From Thalassia testudinum (lineage: Eukaryota > Streptophyta > Magnoliopsida > Alismatales > Hydrocharitaceae), in the NCBI GenBank assembly GCA_037157565.1, contig JAZHRO010000013.1, forward strand, positions 74,703,501 through 74,767,500: a stretch of 64,000 bases of DNA, given 5' to 3'. Of the stretch, positions 11,619 through 24,919 are shown in pieces. Under the pieces are notes generated by a model. The model had not been told where the DNA came from and made no database searches. It saw nothing but the letters and a program-made list of their open reading frames with translations. The position numbers and the translations under genes were made by a program. The stretch's first letter is position 1; each line of letters opens with the position of its first letter.

Positions 11619-14332
11619 TGTTACGACCCGGTTCTCGAATCCCTACAAGACACGAAACCGAACCGACTCGACTGATCCCAAGACCCAGTCGTCCAACAAA
11701 AAAGTAACCAAAAAGCAGGAAAGTAAACTACATTCACTATGCTAAGCAACTAACAGTAACAAAAGTACAGCAGTAAAGAAGTAAAACTACCACAGTACAC
11801 ACCACCACAACAATATAAAGTAAACGGGTACAGGAATATAAAATACAAAATGTCAGAGTACAGAGGTGCAAGAACTACTCACTACAACTGAAATGGGAGT
11901 ACAACAGAAAGCTACAACTACTGGGCTCTACTGGGCCCAGCACCCTCTGCAGCCGTAAGCTTTGGCTACTTAACACCTGGACCTGAAAAGGGGTTATGAG
12001 TACAAAACGTCAGCGAACGCTGAGTAGAGTGGCAACCAACTAACTAAAGCAGTAAAGGTGGACAGGTAGCTGTTGTTTTTCAATTTCTTTCTTTCTTTAA
12101 CTAATTATTCTTTCCTTCACCACTTGATTTATTTATCGGGTCTCTTTCTTGATCTCGAATGTTCCTCATGGCAATGATTTTAATTGTAGTATTTTCCGAA
12201 GAGTAGAAGTCGCACATTGTGCTCTCCTGGCCGCGAGAGTCCCCCATGGTGGTCCTACACCCAGTCAACTACCCCAAGGTCACGGACAGACGTAACGGTG
12301 ACTACAGCACGCGCGATAAGTGCACAGGTAACTAACCCGCACTGGCACGTGGTCAGTCGTTTCCGTTAGCGGGTGCGCCTAAAGCACAGCACGGAACCAG
12401 TATAGGGCATAGCCCTCTCAGTAACAGGGGTCTCGCCCCTCCACAGTTCGTGCACCCTCGCCTGATTACCCTGGTTTGCCCAGTGGGCCTAACAAGTCGG
12501 TGTAGAGCGGCTAGCTGAACCCCGGGCCCCGTGGGGTTGCTAGCTCTCTTCCTACACTAGTAGCTCTCCCCGGTACAGTGTACGCGAGGGCCAAGAAGTC
12601 CGTACAGAGTGGCCAATCCTAACCCCCGGGTCCCAACCCAAGGGCGGCTAGCTCCGCTCTGCACTAAACAGGGGGACAGTCGCTCTCCTTAGTACTCCGT
12701 ACTCAAGGGTCAGCTCACTTCCCCACTCACATTCCCAGTTCCATTCCATTTATTTCCAGGAGCTCTACTCCTAATTCCCCATAGGGTTCATGCTTATATT
12801 CCTCAGGCCATTCCATACCAAGTGTCATCATTTCTATTCTCATTCTCAGGTTATACACATGCAATTTGTAGTTCTATCGTTTACATTTCCATATTCAGTT
12901 TATTCACAGATAGCTCGTGTTTCCAACATTCACCTTTCCATTTTCACATTATATACATGCAGCTCATATTATGTGTGACAGGAAAATTACATTCAACAAT
13001 TAACTAGTACCAGTACTATATATTTCGCAAGCAACTGTTATTCACTCACAAACATTTGTTATTATTCTATCTACTCATTCAAGACTGCAATCCATTCATT
13101 CAGTACAGATATTCCAGTATTTCTAGTCCTAGGATTCATGCCACATCCTAGGCTCTAATCATTCATCCCACATATGCATTTAGGTTTTAATTCAATTAAG
13201 GGGAAGCCACTCTATCAGTAAACCCAGGAGTAATGGGGGCTTGAACGGTAGGTTCACGTGCCTCAGCAAGCCCCGAACCCACAATGGAAACCAGTCCTAT
13301 CACAAGGATCAATCACAAGAGAATACTCAGAACAGTATAGAAAGTCTTCTAACAAGTAGAGGAATTCATACGGGAAACATCGGTATCTTAATTGTGGAAA
13401 TCGAACCTCAAACGAACCCTAAACGGGTCAAAAATAGTGTTTCTGACTCAAATTAGACATCTGGAACAACTTCCAGACATCTTAAAAGTGTTCAGTGCCA
13501 TACCTCAAGTCCTGCGCCACTCCTCAGACGTCCAAAAACTCCACTGGATCGTCTGGACCCAATTCCAGACGTCTGACCACCTCTTCGATCGTCTGGAAGC
13601 ACTTCCCGTTGTCTGGTATGTCGCCCAGACATCCAAAATACGTGGGAGGGCATGTCCCGTGCCTTCCCGAAGCGAACCTGCATGCAATCCACCAAATCTC
13701 CTCAAAAAGGCATGCAACAGTGCTTCGGCGGAGTGGCCTGCATGGCCGTATCCGCAAAGAAGACATACCTTCGCGAAGTCTACTTCTCAGTCGTCTGGAA
13801 CCTCCTCCAGACGTCTACTACGTCTTCTGGACGTCGATCCAGACGTCTGATTCTGGGAAAAACCCAGAAACAGAACCTGCTTCCACCCTCTCACCCGCTG
13901 CTCCGACTGCAACAGTGTCAGGGAGGACCTCCCCGACGCACTCCTCTGCCTTGCGCACTCGCCGCTCCGACCGTGAGCTCACCGTCGAGCTCCCACGCGA
14001 GCTCGCAAGCTAACTCCTCTCCCTCTCACGCTGCTCTCGTGCTCTCACTCGCACTGCTGCTGTCGCTGGAGGGAAGGAGGAAGGTGGATGGGAAGTGGGG
14101 TGGAATGAGGGAGAGGAGGGGGCTTTATAAGGGCGAGGGCTTAGGGTTTTTGTCGAGGCGGAAGGAGAGAGAAGAAGAAGAAAACGAGGGAAGTGTACTA
14201 TCTGCACGCAGCACGTGCGCAGACGCGAGCTCGTACTCAAAATTTTCGATTTCCAGACATCTGGGAAGGTGTCCAGACGTCTGACCTACAATCCAAACGT
14301 TTTAAAAGGCTTAAACAGCACGGGTCATAACA
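11619..14332 (-). repeat. 3' LTR of the minus-strand gypsy element
   Basis: 2714 bp. It pairs with 32607-35387. On the plus strand it runs from TGTTACGACCCGG to GGGTCATAACA, i.e. TG...CA in its own orientation. A TATA-like CTTATAAAGC on the minus strand (14124-14133) is conserved with the other LTR. It contains many ACGT-core palindromes at 13440-13860 and 14250-14300. Confidence 0.9.
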
Positions 14333-14415
14333 TCATAACAAACTCAAAGGAAGTTTCATCCCCGAAACTTGAGCTAGCTAGGGTGCGGAAAGAGAACAAC
14401 ATACGCATAACAACC

Positions 14416-15834
14416 TCAAAGAGAACTGAAGCCGGTCTGAAAAGACGTACCCTCAAAGAGCTCCAGGTACCGCTCTCGCATCGCCGCCTCAGGCTCCCAG
14501 GTAGCCTCCTCGTACCTCTGTCTCCTCCACAAGACCTTTACCAGGGGTACCTGCTTCCGTCTCAAACTCTGGACGGCTCTGTCTAGTATCTGCACTGGTT
14601 GCTCGGGGTAGGTCAGGTCGTCACCCACCTCGATACTCTCGTGGCTCAAAGCGTGACTGGGATTGGTGACGTACTTCCTGAGGTTGGACACGTGGAACAT
14701 GTCGTGCACACCAGAAAGCTGAGGAGGAAGGGCAAGCCTGTAAGCAACGGGTCCAACCCGCTCCAGGACCTCAAAGGGCCCCACAAACCTCGGTGCGAGC
14801 TTCCCTTTCACCTTAAAACGCTGCAGGCCCTTCATGGGCGAAACGCGAAGGAAGACGTGATCCCCAACATCAAACTACACTTCTTTGCGCTTTCGATCGG
14901 CATAGCTCTTCTGTCTGCTCCTGACAGTGCGGAGCCATCTGTGAATCTGCTCAATCACCTCCTGACTCTGCCGGATCAGCTTAGGGCCAACCTCCCACTT
15001 GGTCCCCACCTCAACCCAACTCAAGGGTGCAGTACACCTCTGTCTGTACAGAGCCTCGTAGGGTGCCATGCCGATGCTCGAGTGATAGTTGTTATTATAT
15101 GCAAACTCCACTAGGGGCAAGTGCTCCTCCCAAGAGCCCCTCCAGTCCAGTACACAGGCATGCAAAATGTCCTCAAGCGTCTATATCGTGCGCTCTGACT
15201 GTCCGTTCGTCTGAGGGTGGTATGCCGTACTGAACCTTAACCGTGTCCCCAAAGCCTGTTGAAACTCTGTCCAAAACTGGGACGTAAAATGGGTATCCCA
15301 GTCGGATACAATCTCACGTGGAACTCCATGCAGACGTACCACGTCACAAATATACCTCTCTGCTAACTATGCTGGTCCCAAGGTGACTCGGATCGGCAAG
15401 AAATGTGCCATCTTCGTCAATCTGTCTACAATCACCTAGACTATGTCATGTCCTCGTTGGGTAACGGCAAGCCAACCACCAAGTCAATGGTGATGCTCTC
15501 CCACTCCACTCTGGCACTGGAAGTGGTTGCAACGGCCCTGCAGGCCTCTGATGCTCAGCCTTCACCAGCTGGTACACCAGACACTTCTGTACGAACTCAC
15601 TTACATCCCGCTTCATTCCCCTCCACCAAAAGTCATGTCTCAAATCATGATACATCTTTGTGTTCCCGGGATGTATGGTGAACCTGGAACCATGTGCCTT
15701 AGTTAAGAGCTCTCTCAACAACTCCTCGTCCTTGGGAACGCACAACCGTCCCCTCATGCGTAGCACCTCGTCAGTAAAGGAGAAGTCTCCAGGGTCCCCT
15801 GACAGTACTCTGTCACGCAACGACTGTAGGTACA
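14416..15834 (-). pseudogene. Integrase and chromodomain part of gypsy pol
   Basis: The 3' half of the minus element's pol, cut at 15834 by the plus-strand insertion; the upstream part resumes at 29098. On the minus strand the first piece (15835-15446) is the integrase zinc-binding region: a GNTKMYHDLRHDFWW block, then a CLVYQ site where the relatives read CLVCQ, so one zinc ligand is Tyr. The catalytic core follows (15445-15166), with the SDWDTHFTSQFW and TAYHPQTNGQSERTI blocks carrying the second Asp and the Glu of the DDE triad, but with a stop. The last piece (14835-14416) is the C-terminal integrase module and chromodomain-like end (VKVLWRRQ, EEATWEPE). Such modules steer insertion to heterochromatin in known chromoviruses. 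Confidence 0.88.
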
Positions 15835-17843
15835 TGTTAAGACCTAGACATCAAGCGCACTTTAAGACGTCTAGGAGTTGATCCAGACGTCTGGTCAGAT
15901 GTCTGGACGCCTTCCCAGATGTCTGGAAATAAATTTTTGCGTGTGTACGATTACGAGTCTGCGTGCGTGCGCGCACAGACTGAAATCCGCTGACCTGCAG
16001 ACGCCTTTTCTCCTCTCCGACGCCTTCAAATACCCCTCCCCTCACCCTCGTTCACCACCCCACTGTCTCCTCCTTCCAGCGTGAGCACAAGAGAGAGAGG
16101 GCAGCAGCAGCTGCCGGTTGCGTGCGAGAAGGAAGAAGAGGGAGAGCGCGCGAGGGAGAGAGAGAGCCCGCCGGAGCAACTCGAGGCTAGCCAGAGTGCG
16201 CACGGAGGGGCGTCGTGCGTGGGAGATCTCCCCTGGTGCTGCTGCTGCTCGAGCAGCGGACGAGCGACTGTGTGGCGAGCTCACGCGCATCGGGAAGAAG
16301 GCGAGGATGTTCGGATTCTGGGAAATTTTCCCAGAATCAGACGTCTGGACCTACGTCCAGACGACGCGGGTGACGTCTGGAGGGAGCTCCAGACGTCTGA
16401 GAGGTACGAAATTTCTCCTCTTCCTCCTTTCTGCGGATACGGCCATGCAAGCCATTCCGCCGAAGTGTTGAGACGTGTCGTGATGAGGAGGCTTTTGTCG
16501 CGCGTGCAGGTTTCGTTTTGGGAAGGCGCGAGGACACTCCCTCCCACGTAGATCAGACGTCTGGGCACAGCACCAGATGGCGGAGAGCGTCTCCAGACGT
16601 CCGGAGAGGTGGTCGAACATCTGGAACTGGGTCCACACGATTCAGTAGGATCCTTGGACGTTTGAGGAGCAGCGCAGAGTGAGGTATGGCCTGGACCACT
16701 TTTTAAGACGTCTAGAAGGTGTTCCAGACATCTGATTTGAGTCAAAGTTGTCGTTTTTGACCCGTTTAGGGTCCGTTCGAGGTCCGATTTTCGCGTTTGA
16801 AATTTTGTTCTTCTCATAATTAGTTCCTCTACTTGCTAAAATACTTGTATCCTATTCTAAGTGGTTCCTTGTGAATTGATCCTTGTGTTAGGACCTCGTT
16901 CTGTTACAACTTTGGGGGTTGAGGAGGCACGTGGACCTGCTGATCACGCCCCCATCACTCCCGGTCTTGCAGGTAGAGTGGCTCCCTTTAGTTATTTACC
17001 AATATTAATGCATCCTTGAGATGAATAATAGATTCTAGGGTATGGCATGAATCCTAGGACCTGAAAACTAGTTTGAATGATAGATCCTAGGGTATGGCAT
17101 GAATCCTAGGACATGAAAACTAGATTGAATGATAGATCCTAGGGTATGGCATGGATCCTAGGAACAGAAACTCTGAAATGAATGCCTTGAATACCTGAAT
17201 TGTAGTCTTGGATAGGTAGATAGAATAATGATAATTGCCTGTAATTAGATAACAACTGCCTGTGAAATATAGAATACTGTTGCTAGTAACTGCTACATGT
17301 AATTCATGTTATTGGAAACTAAATTTGAGTTGCTTGTATATAAATGGATATTAAATGTTGGAAACACGGGTTAGTTGCGAATGAAACTGAAATGATGAAA
17401 CCTAGTATGGCTTCGCCTGAGAAATATGAATATGAACCCTACGAGGAATTAGGAGTAAAGCTCCTAGAAGATAAATAGCATGGAATTGGGGAAGTGAGCT
17501 GGCCCTTGAGTACGGAGTACCAAGGAGAGCGACTGTCCCCCTGTTTAGTGCAGAGCGGTGCTAGCCGCCCCAGGGACCCAAGGTTAGGTCTGGCCAATTT
17601 GTACCGACTTTTGGCCCTCGCGTACACAGTCCGAGGAGAGCTACTAGTGTAGGGAGAGCGCTAGCCACCCCACGGGCCCCGTCCTACACTGACTTGTTAG
17701 GCCCACTGGTCAAACCAGGGTGGTCAGACGAGGGTGCACGGACTATGGAGGGGCAAGACCCCTGTTTGGTTACTGTGGAGGGAATGAACCCCTGTTACTA
17801 AGAGGGCTATGCCCTATACTGGTTCCGTGCTGTGCTTTGGGCG

Positions 17844-20650
17844 TGGTAACGCTGGTAAGGCTTGTTGTGTCTTTATGTTTATTATAGTACAGTCGTTATA
17901 GTATAATACAACACAGCTACCAAATTACTATTACAAAATTTTTTACTCGGAACAAGGTTTTCCGGAGGTCGAACTCAGGGAGCAACTATGCTTCTAGAAG
18001 ACTAAATAAGATCTCTATTATGTTACAAAAATAAGAGAGAGAGAGGGAGATCTTGGCTTCTTCTTCTTCTTTTTCTCTTTTCTTCTTCCTTGACCGTTTC
18101 TCTTCTTCTCTTCTTCTTCTTTCTTTCTTTGTTCTTTCTTTCTTTCTGGCGGTGATGTCTTCTTCCTTCTTTTTCTTCTTGCCTTCTTCTTTCTTCTTTT
18201 CTTGGCCTCTTCTTCTGTTCTTCTTTTCTTTAGCCTGCAGCTGTGGTGATCTTCTTCTTCTTTCTCTTCTTTTCCTTCCTGCCTTCTGCGGCTGTGGGGA
18301 TTCTGACGTCTGATACTGAGTTCAGACGACTTATCTGTGGCTCTGCTACAGTTCTTTTTTTTTTCCTTTCTTCTTCTGTTTCTCTCCTTCACTTCTTCTT
18401 CTTCAGCTACCCTGAGCGGCTAAGGCTTCGGCCGCTTCCCTTCTTCTTCTTTTCCTTCCTGCCTTCTTCTTCTTCTGTTCCTGCACGCTCACACAAGGGT
18501 TAGAGCAAAACCTACCCCTACCCTTCCCCGCGTCTCTCTTTCGTAGATTTCTCTCTTAGAACTGCTCTCCCAGAGCTGGGTAATCGGGTGCGGGTATCGC
18601 GCCCAGGACCAGGCCCACCGGTGTGCGGTGGTGGGCGAGGAGTGTGTGGTTTGGATAATCGGATCCTGCCCAGACCCGCGGGGCGTGAGTGCGGGCGAGG
18701 GCGAGCGAGCGCGTGGCGCGCAGTGTGCGGGAGAGGGACCTGACCCCTATGTTCGAAGGTGATTAGCCTTAGGCACTTTTCCAATTTAAGTGCGAGCGCT
18801 TGGCCACGCACTTCCGAGGTGGGACTAAAGTCCCACCTCCCAGATTGGCGCCCGCAGGCGAGCTACTTACTGCCAATTGGGGCAACCCGCTGCGCCTTTG
18901 CCCCAGCTACAGGCCTGGGTGCCTTCGCAGAGACAACCCGCGCGACCTGGGACGCGCACCTAGGCTGGAGAGCGCCTACAGCTACAGGTGAAGCTGCTGC
19001 AGCTCGTCGGCAATGGCGGTGAGGGGCGTGCACCTGAAATCACAACAACGGCCTCTCGGCCCAGTCAGAATATGCAGGAAGCTTCGCCGAAGTGAGGCGA
19101 AGCTTGTGCGGTGGTCGACAAGGTGCGGGAGTGCGTGAAGAGGCTGACCTAGGTCAGACTATGGCAGGAGAGGTGGGTTTGTTCGGGGGGTGGTCAGGTG
19201 GCGTTTGGCAGTGAATGGAGATGGGGAATCGATAGAGTGGAGTGTGAGGGAGCTTGTGGGATGGTCGGCGAGGTGCGGGAGTGTCTGTGGTCGTGAGATG
19301 GTCTCGCCAGAGGGGGTGATTGGAGGTGGAGAGGGTGGTCTGGACAATGGCGGTCGGGTGGTCGAAAGGGCAGTTTAAAAGGGGGGAAATGCAAGGGAAA
19401 TAGAGAGGAAGCTATCTAACTAAGCATTCGACGAAGGGGGAGGGCAGAGCAGCCGGCTCGTATCTGCCGGAGCTGGAGATGAAGACGCCTGGAGGAAGGT
19501 TTCGGCGATGAGGAAGCAGGCGGAGGGCGCCGGCGGGTACAGCCTGGCGCGGACGATGGAGCAAGGCAAACCCTGCTGCAGGTAAGGCAGCAGAGCGACG
19601 AGGAGGAAGAAGAGGAGTTCGCCGGAAGCTTAGGGCTCTCTGACCGGAGGAGGAGGGGATGAAAAAGGGGGTGATTCTCCGTCAAAGGAAGCTTATCGGA
19701 GTCGGCAAGGTGTGCTGCTCCTTATAAAGGGGTTGGTCAGAGGGAAGGGCGTGCTGGCGTCGTGCCAGCCTCGCTGGAGTAAGGCCAGAGATGACATCCA
19801 TACCTTTCGCGAGTTCGCACGGAAGGTATGGTGGTCGGCAGAGGGCACGGGCGGGTCCTTGCGACAGAGGACGTCGCAGGGAACCCCGCTTCTGCTTTGT
19901 AGGACGGCAGCCCTGCCCTGCGTGGCACCATGCTTCGCGCAAGGTCGCCGGAGTATGGCGCTGAGCAAAAGTTGCAAGGAGGACCGTTCTGTAGAGAACG
20001 ATGAAAAGCAGGGGCCTAAATGCAAGGGTTTCTAAAGATAAGGGTCAAAAAGTAAATGAAGAGAACCAAATTGTAAAGTCGGTCAAGGAGGTCTCTTCTT
20101 AGGCTTAAGTTTTTATACAAGACCAATTTGAACCTAAGGATTTTAATGGTGAATTTTAATTCTAGGTTGGACCATGTTTGATCGACCAATTTGCATAAAA
20201 ATCCAAATTAAGTTATTAATTGGGCAAGGTTCTCTCTTTAGGTCAAAATAGGTTTCTAAGGCCAAATTGAAGGTTCTAAACCCTAGAGAGTATTTTTCTA
20301 TGAATTTTAGAGGGTTTAGTTGATTTTTATCCTGCCTCGAACCTCGTGATTGAAGTGGGTGTGTTTTAGGGTTACAGAATGTCATTTAATTCCTGGAAGT
20401 TGCTACAACCCTTTTCAAATCAGATCAACCTACTTCTCTCATTGTTAAGCTTGTTTGACCTGTGTTTGGACCCTTAATTACCCTGTTTGCAAACTACATT
20501 AGTGAAATTACAGTTTTACCCTTTATGATTTGTTTTATTCTTAAACTCAGAATTCTCTGAGTTAAGCCTTTCTTTGGGTCATGTAGGAGCTTTTTCTCAC
20601 ATATCTGGGTTAGATTGTGCTAGTTAGGGTTTATGATGAGGTTCTCATCA
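17844..20650. mobile_element. Solo LTR (2.8 kb) of a different LTR family
   Basis: Comparison with the uninterrupted 3' LTR (near 28346) shows foreign DNA exactly between 17843 and 20651. It begins TGGTAACGC and ends TCTCATCA, i.e. TG...CA. It is flanked by GGGCG (17839-17843) and TGGCG (20651-20655), a 5-bp target repeat with one change. It has no coding domains, is not terminally inverted, and carries a CCTTATAAAGG TATA-like box near 19718-19728. A solo LTR is the simplest reading; its family was not recognised. Orientation cannot be fixed. Confidence 0.78.
18050..18490. repeat. CTT/TTC-rich low-complexity tract
   Basis: About 400 bases are almost pure pyrimidine on the plus strand (repeated TTCTTCTTC and TTTCTTTC blocks) with short interruptions. 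It lies within the solo LTR. Frames on either strand here (poly-Ser/Phe/Leu or Lys/Arg/Glu) are composition artefacts. Confidence 0.85.
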
Positions 20651-21406
20651 TGGCGCACCCGTTAACGAAAATGACTGACCGCGTGCCAGTGCGGGGTAGT
20701 TACCCGTGCATTTATCGCGCGTGCCATAGTCACCGTTATGTCTGTCAGTGACCTTGGGGTGGTTGATTGAAGGTAGGACCACCACGGGGGACTCCTCCGG
20801 CCAGGAGAGTACCACGTGCTACTTTTAGTTTTTGGAAAAGATTGCAATCAAGATGGTTCCCACGAGAAACATTCGAGATCAAGAGAAAGATCTGAGAAAT
20901 AATTCAAGAAAGAGTAAATAGAGAAATAAAGAAAGGAATTAAAAACAACAGCTACTTGTCCACCTTTACTGTTTTCTTAGCTAGCTGGTTGACACTCTAC
21001 TCAGCGTTTCGCTGACGTGTCATATTTGTCACCTTTTTCCGGACCAGGTGTTGAGCAGCCAGAGCCTGCGACTGCGGAGGGTGCTGGGCCTAGTAGAGCC
21101 CAGTAGTTCTACTTTGTTGTTATATTTTTCTGTAATAGTGAGTATTTATGTTTCACCTTGTACTCTTTATTGTAAACATCATATTTCTGTACATGTTTTT
21201 AATTCTCTACTGTTGTGGTGGAATGTACTGTAGTAGTTCTTTTCTTTACTGATGTACCTTTGTTACTGTTAGTTACTTGTATGGTGAATGTGGTTTATTT
21301 TATCGATTTTTGGTTAGTTTCTCGTTGGATGACTGGGTCTTGGGATCAGTCGAGTCGGTTCGATTCTCATGTCCTGTTGGGATTCGGGAACCGGGTCGTA
21401 ACAAGA

Positions 21407-21422
21407 TGGTATCAGAGTAAGG
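21407..21422 (+). other. Primer binding site of plus gypsy element
   Basis: TGGTATCAGAGTAAGG lies three bases after the 5' LTR. It matches the plant initiator-Met tRNA 3' end complement (TGGTATCAGAGC...) with one substitution. It would prime minus-strand DNA synthesis. Confidence 0.88.
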
Positions 21423-21590
21423 TCGTCCCGAGAAGTGAACCAACTGGCTGAAAAATAACCAATTCACGTGTTTGTAACTAGAGTAGCCACCATAACGTAC
21501 CTTTTGACATTTGTTTTAAGGTTACTTCGTTGAATATCGATTAGTTCTGACGTCTTTTCTGTTCCACGTTTGCGTCTCCTTGCAGGAGAT

Positions 21591-22790
21591 GCTTCGATGA
21601 GGAGGTAGCGAGGCGGGCCGTGGACGCGGCCGAGGACGAGGTCGGAGGGGCGGGCGCGTTGAGCCCGACGCCACAGCGGACCAGCCACTGCTTTTGGAAA
21701 TTCAGGCCCAGGACCTCACCCAACTGATATGGGACATCGTGCGAGAGGAGCTCCACCTGCCGCCACGAGCACCTCTCCTTGGGGTTGTGAAGGGGGAGTC
21801 CTTTGCGGGACCACGAGACGGACACGGTGCTGGACGCGGGGGAGAAGGTGGGCCTCCACCACCCCCACCTTCCTCCGGCACTTTCGAGCACCAGGCCTCT
21901 TTACCTGGAGGCGCACCAGCATCTCCACTTCAGCGCCACTTTGAGCTTTTCGGACAGTTCCGGAAGCTGAAGCCCCCCTCCTTCAAGGGGGATGAGGACC
22001 CGACCGAGGTGGAGGATTGGCTTGAACAAATCAAGAAGGTTTTTGACACCCTTCGCCCCCCTGTGGAGTGCCGTGTGGCCTTTGCCACGTACCAGCTGGA
22101 GAGCGCGACACACAGGTGGTGGAGGGCGGTCAGGGGTCAGGAGAGGGACGAGCCGACTTGGGACCAGTTCGTCACCCTCTTCTGCGAGTAGTACTTCCCC
22201 CAGACGTGGCAAGACCAGAGAAGGCGGGAGTTCCACACTCTCCGCAAGGGGACGATGACCGTGAGCGTGTACCTTACACATTTCCTAAAGCTATCTCGTT
22301 TCGCAGCGACAGCTGTGGCTACCGAGGAGGAGCACCTTTGGAGGTTCACCGAGGGGCTCCGGCCTGCCATTCGGGGGTCTGTCAAACCCCTAAAGCTGCC
22401 GACATTCTCGAGGGTGGTGGAAGCAGCTACGACGTATGAAGAAACCAACCTGTCCGCATGTGACACTGACAGTGGGCGGAAGCGACCCTATCAGCTAGAC
22501 TTCTCACAGGGCCGACGAAAGAGGAGGCACGTGGCACCTGCAGGAGAGCCGTCACGCTTTGTGGGGCCATCAGTGGCCTTTGGGGCCCCCTACAAGGGCC
22601 AGCTGCTAGCACCGGACCCCCGCCCAACCGTCAGTAGGGACCCACTGAGGGCGGGAGTCGAGTCCCCCATTGCTACCAGTGTGGCCAGCCGGGCCACATC
22701 AGGAGGGACTGCCCGTCTAGAGCCGGAGGTCAGCAGATGCTTCCCCGCGCCAAGCACTGGAGGGCGAGCAGGAGGCCGCGGTTTCCAGGC
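21591..22790 (+). pseudogene. Broken gag of the plus-strand gypsy
   Basis: Gag is the capsid/nucleocapsid precursor that packages element RNA. The expected start (21591) is followed by a stop after three codons. The main frame resumes in 21694-22191 with the RETROTRANS_GAG-like region (for example FKGDEDPTEVEDWLEQIKK and ATYQLESATHRWW). It halts at a TAG at 22189 in place of a codon in the relatives' FCEQYFP block, and continues in frame from 22192. Before the zinc knuckle the frame shifts: CYQCGQPGHIRRDC, a full CX2CX4HX4C motif, is read in another phase near 22697-22740. At least three breaks, so it cannot make a full protein. Confidence 0.88.
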
Positions 22791-22830
22791 ACGAGGAGGA
22801 GGACAACAGTAGCAGGGAGGGTACCGGCCA

Positions 22831-24918
22831 GTGGCTACCCGTCCGATGCAGAGTGTGGCTGCTTCGTCCGCACCTAGGGCTGAGGGGCGTATCAACGCCT
22901 TGACACACAGGGATGCCAGAGCTTCAGGATCAATGGTGGCAGGTATGGTTTCAGTTTCCGGCAGACTTGTTTACACGCTTTTCGATTCCAGCGCTACGCA
23001 CTCGTTTGTCGCTGTCAGTTTTGCGGTTAGTTTGGGGTAGGACTGTATGTTGTTAGAGGATCCGTTTGTGATCAGAGGTCCAAGTGGTCAGCTGTTTGTA
23101 GTTGAGGAGGTGTACACAGGTTGTGAGGTTAGTGTTGGGGGACACAACCTTCCCACTGACCTGATTATGATACAGATGGAGGACTTTAGCGTAATTCTGG
23201 GGATGGACTGGTTGTCCGCTTACCATGCCTTGGTGGACTGCTTTGAGAGGAAGATCGTCTTCTCCATACCAGAGTTGCCTTCTTTCGAGTTCCACAGGCA
23301 GCTAGTGGACGGAGGCTTCAGGTGCATTTCTGCACTTCGGGCGTCGAGACTTTTGAGCCAGGGGTGTGAGGGCTTCATAGCTTATGTGGTAGTGGAGCCT
23401 AGCCCTATGGCAGACTTCCAGAGTATCCTGGTGGTCAGAGAATATCCCGACGTGTTCCCAGACGAGTTGCCAGGACTACCGCCCGAGCGTGAGATCGACT
23501 TTGAGATCTCACTGGTACCGGAGACCAGCCCCATCTCTACAGCACTGTACAGGATGGCACCACTTGAGCTGCGAGAGCGCAAGTCTCAGTTGCAGGATCT
23601 TCTGGAGAAGGGTTTTGTGAGGCCCAGTGCGTCTCCATAGGGAGCCCGATATTGTTCGTAAAGAAGAAGGATGGTACCCTACGCCTTGTGTGGACTACAG
23701 ATAGCTGGATAGGGTCACCATCAAGAACAGGTATCCGTTGCCGATGATTGATGACTTGTTTGACCAGCTGCGAGGTGCCACGATATTCTCCAAGATAGAC
23801 TTGAGGTCTGGATACCACCAGTTGAGGATCAAGGAGGTAGACGTCTCCAAGACAGCTTTCCGCACCCTGTACGGACACTACGAGTTTCTGGTCATGCTGT
23901 TTGAGCTGACCAATGCCCCCGCTGCCTTCGTGGATTTGATGAACCGAGTGTTTAGACCGTACTTGGACCAGTTCGTGGTGGTTTTTATTGATGACGTGCT
24001 CATCTATTCTCAAGATCAGACGCAGCATGGACAGCACTTGCGGATGGTTTTGGACACACTGAGACGACGTAGGTTGTACGCCAAATACAGCAAGTGCGAG
24101 TTCTGGTTGAGGGAGGTGACCTTCTTGGGTCATGTGATCTCCAGGGATGGCTTGGCTGTGGACCCAGCCAAGGTTGAGGCAGTACTCAGGTGGGAGAGAC
24201 CGCATACGGTTACTGAGATCCGCAGTTTCTTGGGACTGGCAGGCTACTACCGGCGATTTATCAGGGGCTTATCGCAGATTGCACATCCTATGAAACAGCT
24301 GACCCAGAAGGACATGCCCTTTACTTGGACAGACACTTGTGAGGCGTGTTTTCAGGAGCTGAAGAAGAGGCTGACTTCGGCTCCCGTGCTCACCATCCCA
24401 GACAGTAGTGGCGGGTTCGTTGTGTACACGGACGCCTCCTTGCAGGGGTTAGGGGGTGTGCTCATGCAGAGGGGTCACGTTGTCACTTACGCTTCGCGGC
24501 ATCTGAAGCCTCATGAGCATAGTTACCCTACCCACGACCTAGAGCTGGCAGTTGTCGTCTTTGCGCTGAAGACTTGGAGGCACTACTTGTACGGAGAGAC
24601 CTTTGAGATTTTCACAGATCATAAGAGACTCAGATACTTGTTTGATCAGAAGGAGCTCAACATGAGACAGAGACGTTGGTTGGAGCTCCTGAAGGACTAT
24701 GACTGCAGCATTTCCTACCACCCAGGAAAGGCCAACGTGGTGGCTGACACCTTGAGCCGGAAGGCGCCCGCCTACTTAGCCAATTTACAGGCGCAGAGTT
24801 GGAGCCTCATGGAGGAGATGGGCAGTTGGCGGCCCCTAGAGTTACTGGGGCACTATAGGGCAGTGACGGTGACACGACAGACGATGCCAGAGCTGATAGA
24901 CCGCATCATCACTGGATA
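22831..24918 (+). pseudogene. Protease, RT and RNase H of the plus gypsy
   Basis: The protease site reads LFDSSATHSFV, with Ser replacing the invariant Gly of D-S/T-G, and a stop follows at 23038. The next frame (23047-23640) covers the protease C-part (VILGMDWLS) and the linker to RT (PDVFPDELPGLPPEREIDF), then ends at a TAG in the 'SPWGAP' block. A disrupted stretch at 23640-23737 leads to the main RT/RNase H frame (23738-24918). RT motifs there: the block before the active site is [12 protein letters not shown] instead of the usual M.FGLTNAP, and the catalytic box FIDDVLIYS is intact. RNase H shows YTDAS, DLELA and FTDHK. The frame ends at the stop just before the integrase segment. Confidence 0.9.
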
Positions 24919-24919
24919 G

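Larger units (their letters stand above)
15835..21403 (+). repeat. 5' LTR of plus gypsy, split by a solo LTR
   Basis: It starts TGTTAAGACCTAGACATC and ends CGGGTCGTAACA, like the 3' LTR. The extra length comes from the foreign 2807-bp segment 17844-20650. Without it and its duplicated target the LTR is about 2.76 kb. A decayed TATA region (TTCAAATACC, near 16025) replaces the CTTATAAAGC box of the minus-strand copies. Confidence 0.9.

Noticed and set aside
18018..18503. Long Lys/Arg/Glu-rich and Phe/Ser/Leu-rich frames
   Set aside because: They are translations of a CTT/TTC low-complexity tract inside a solo LTR.
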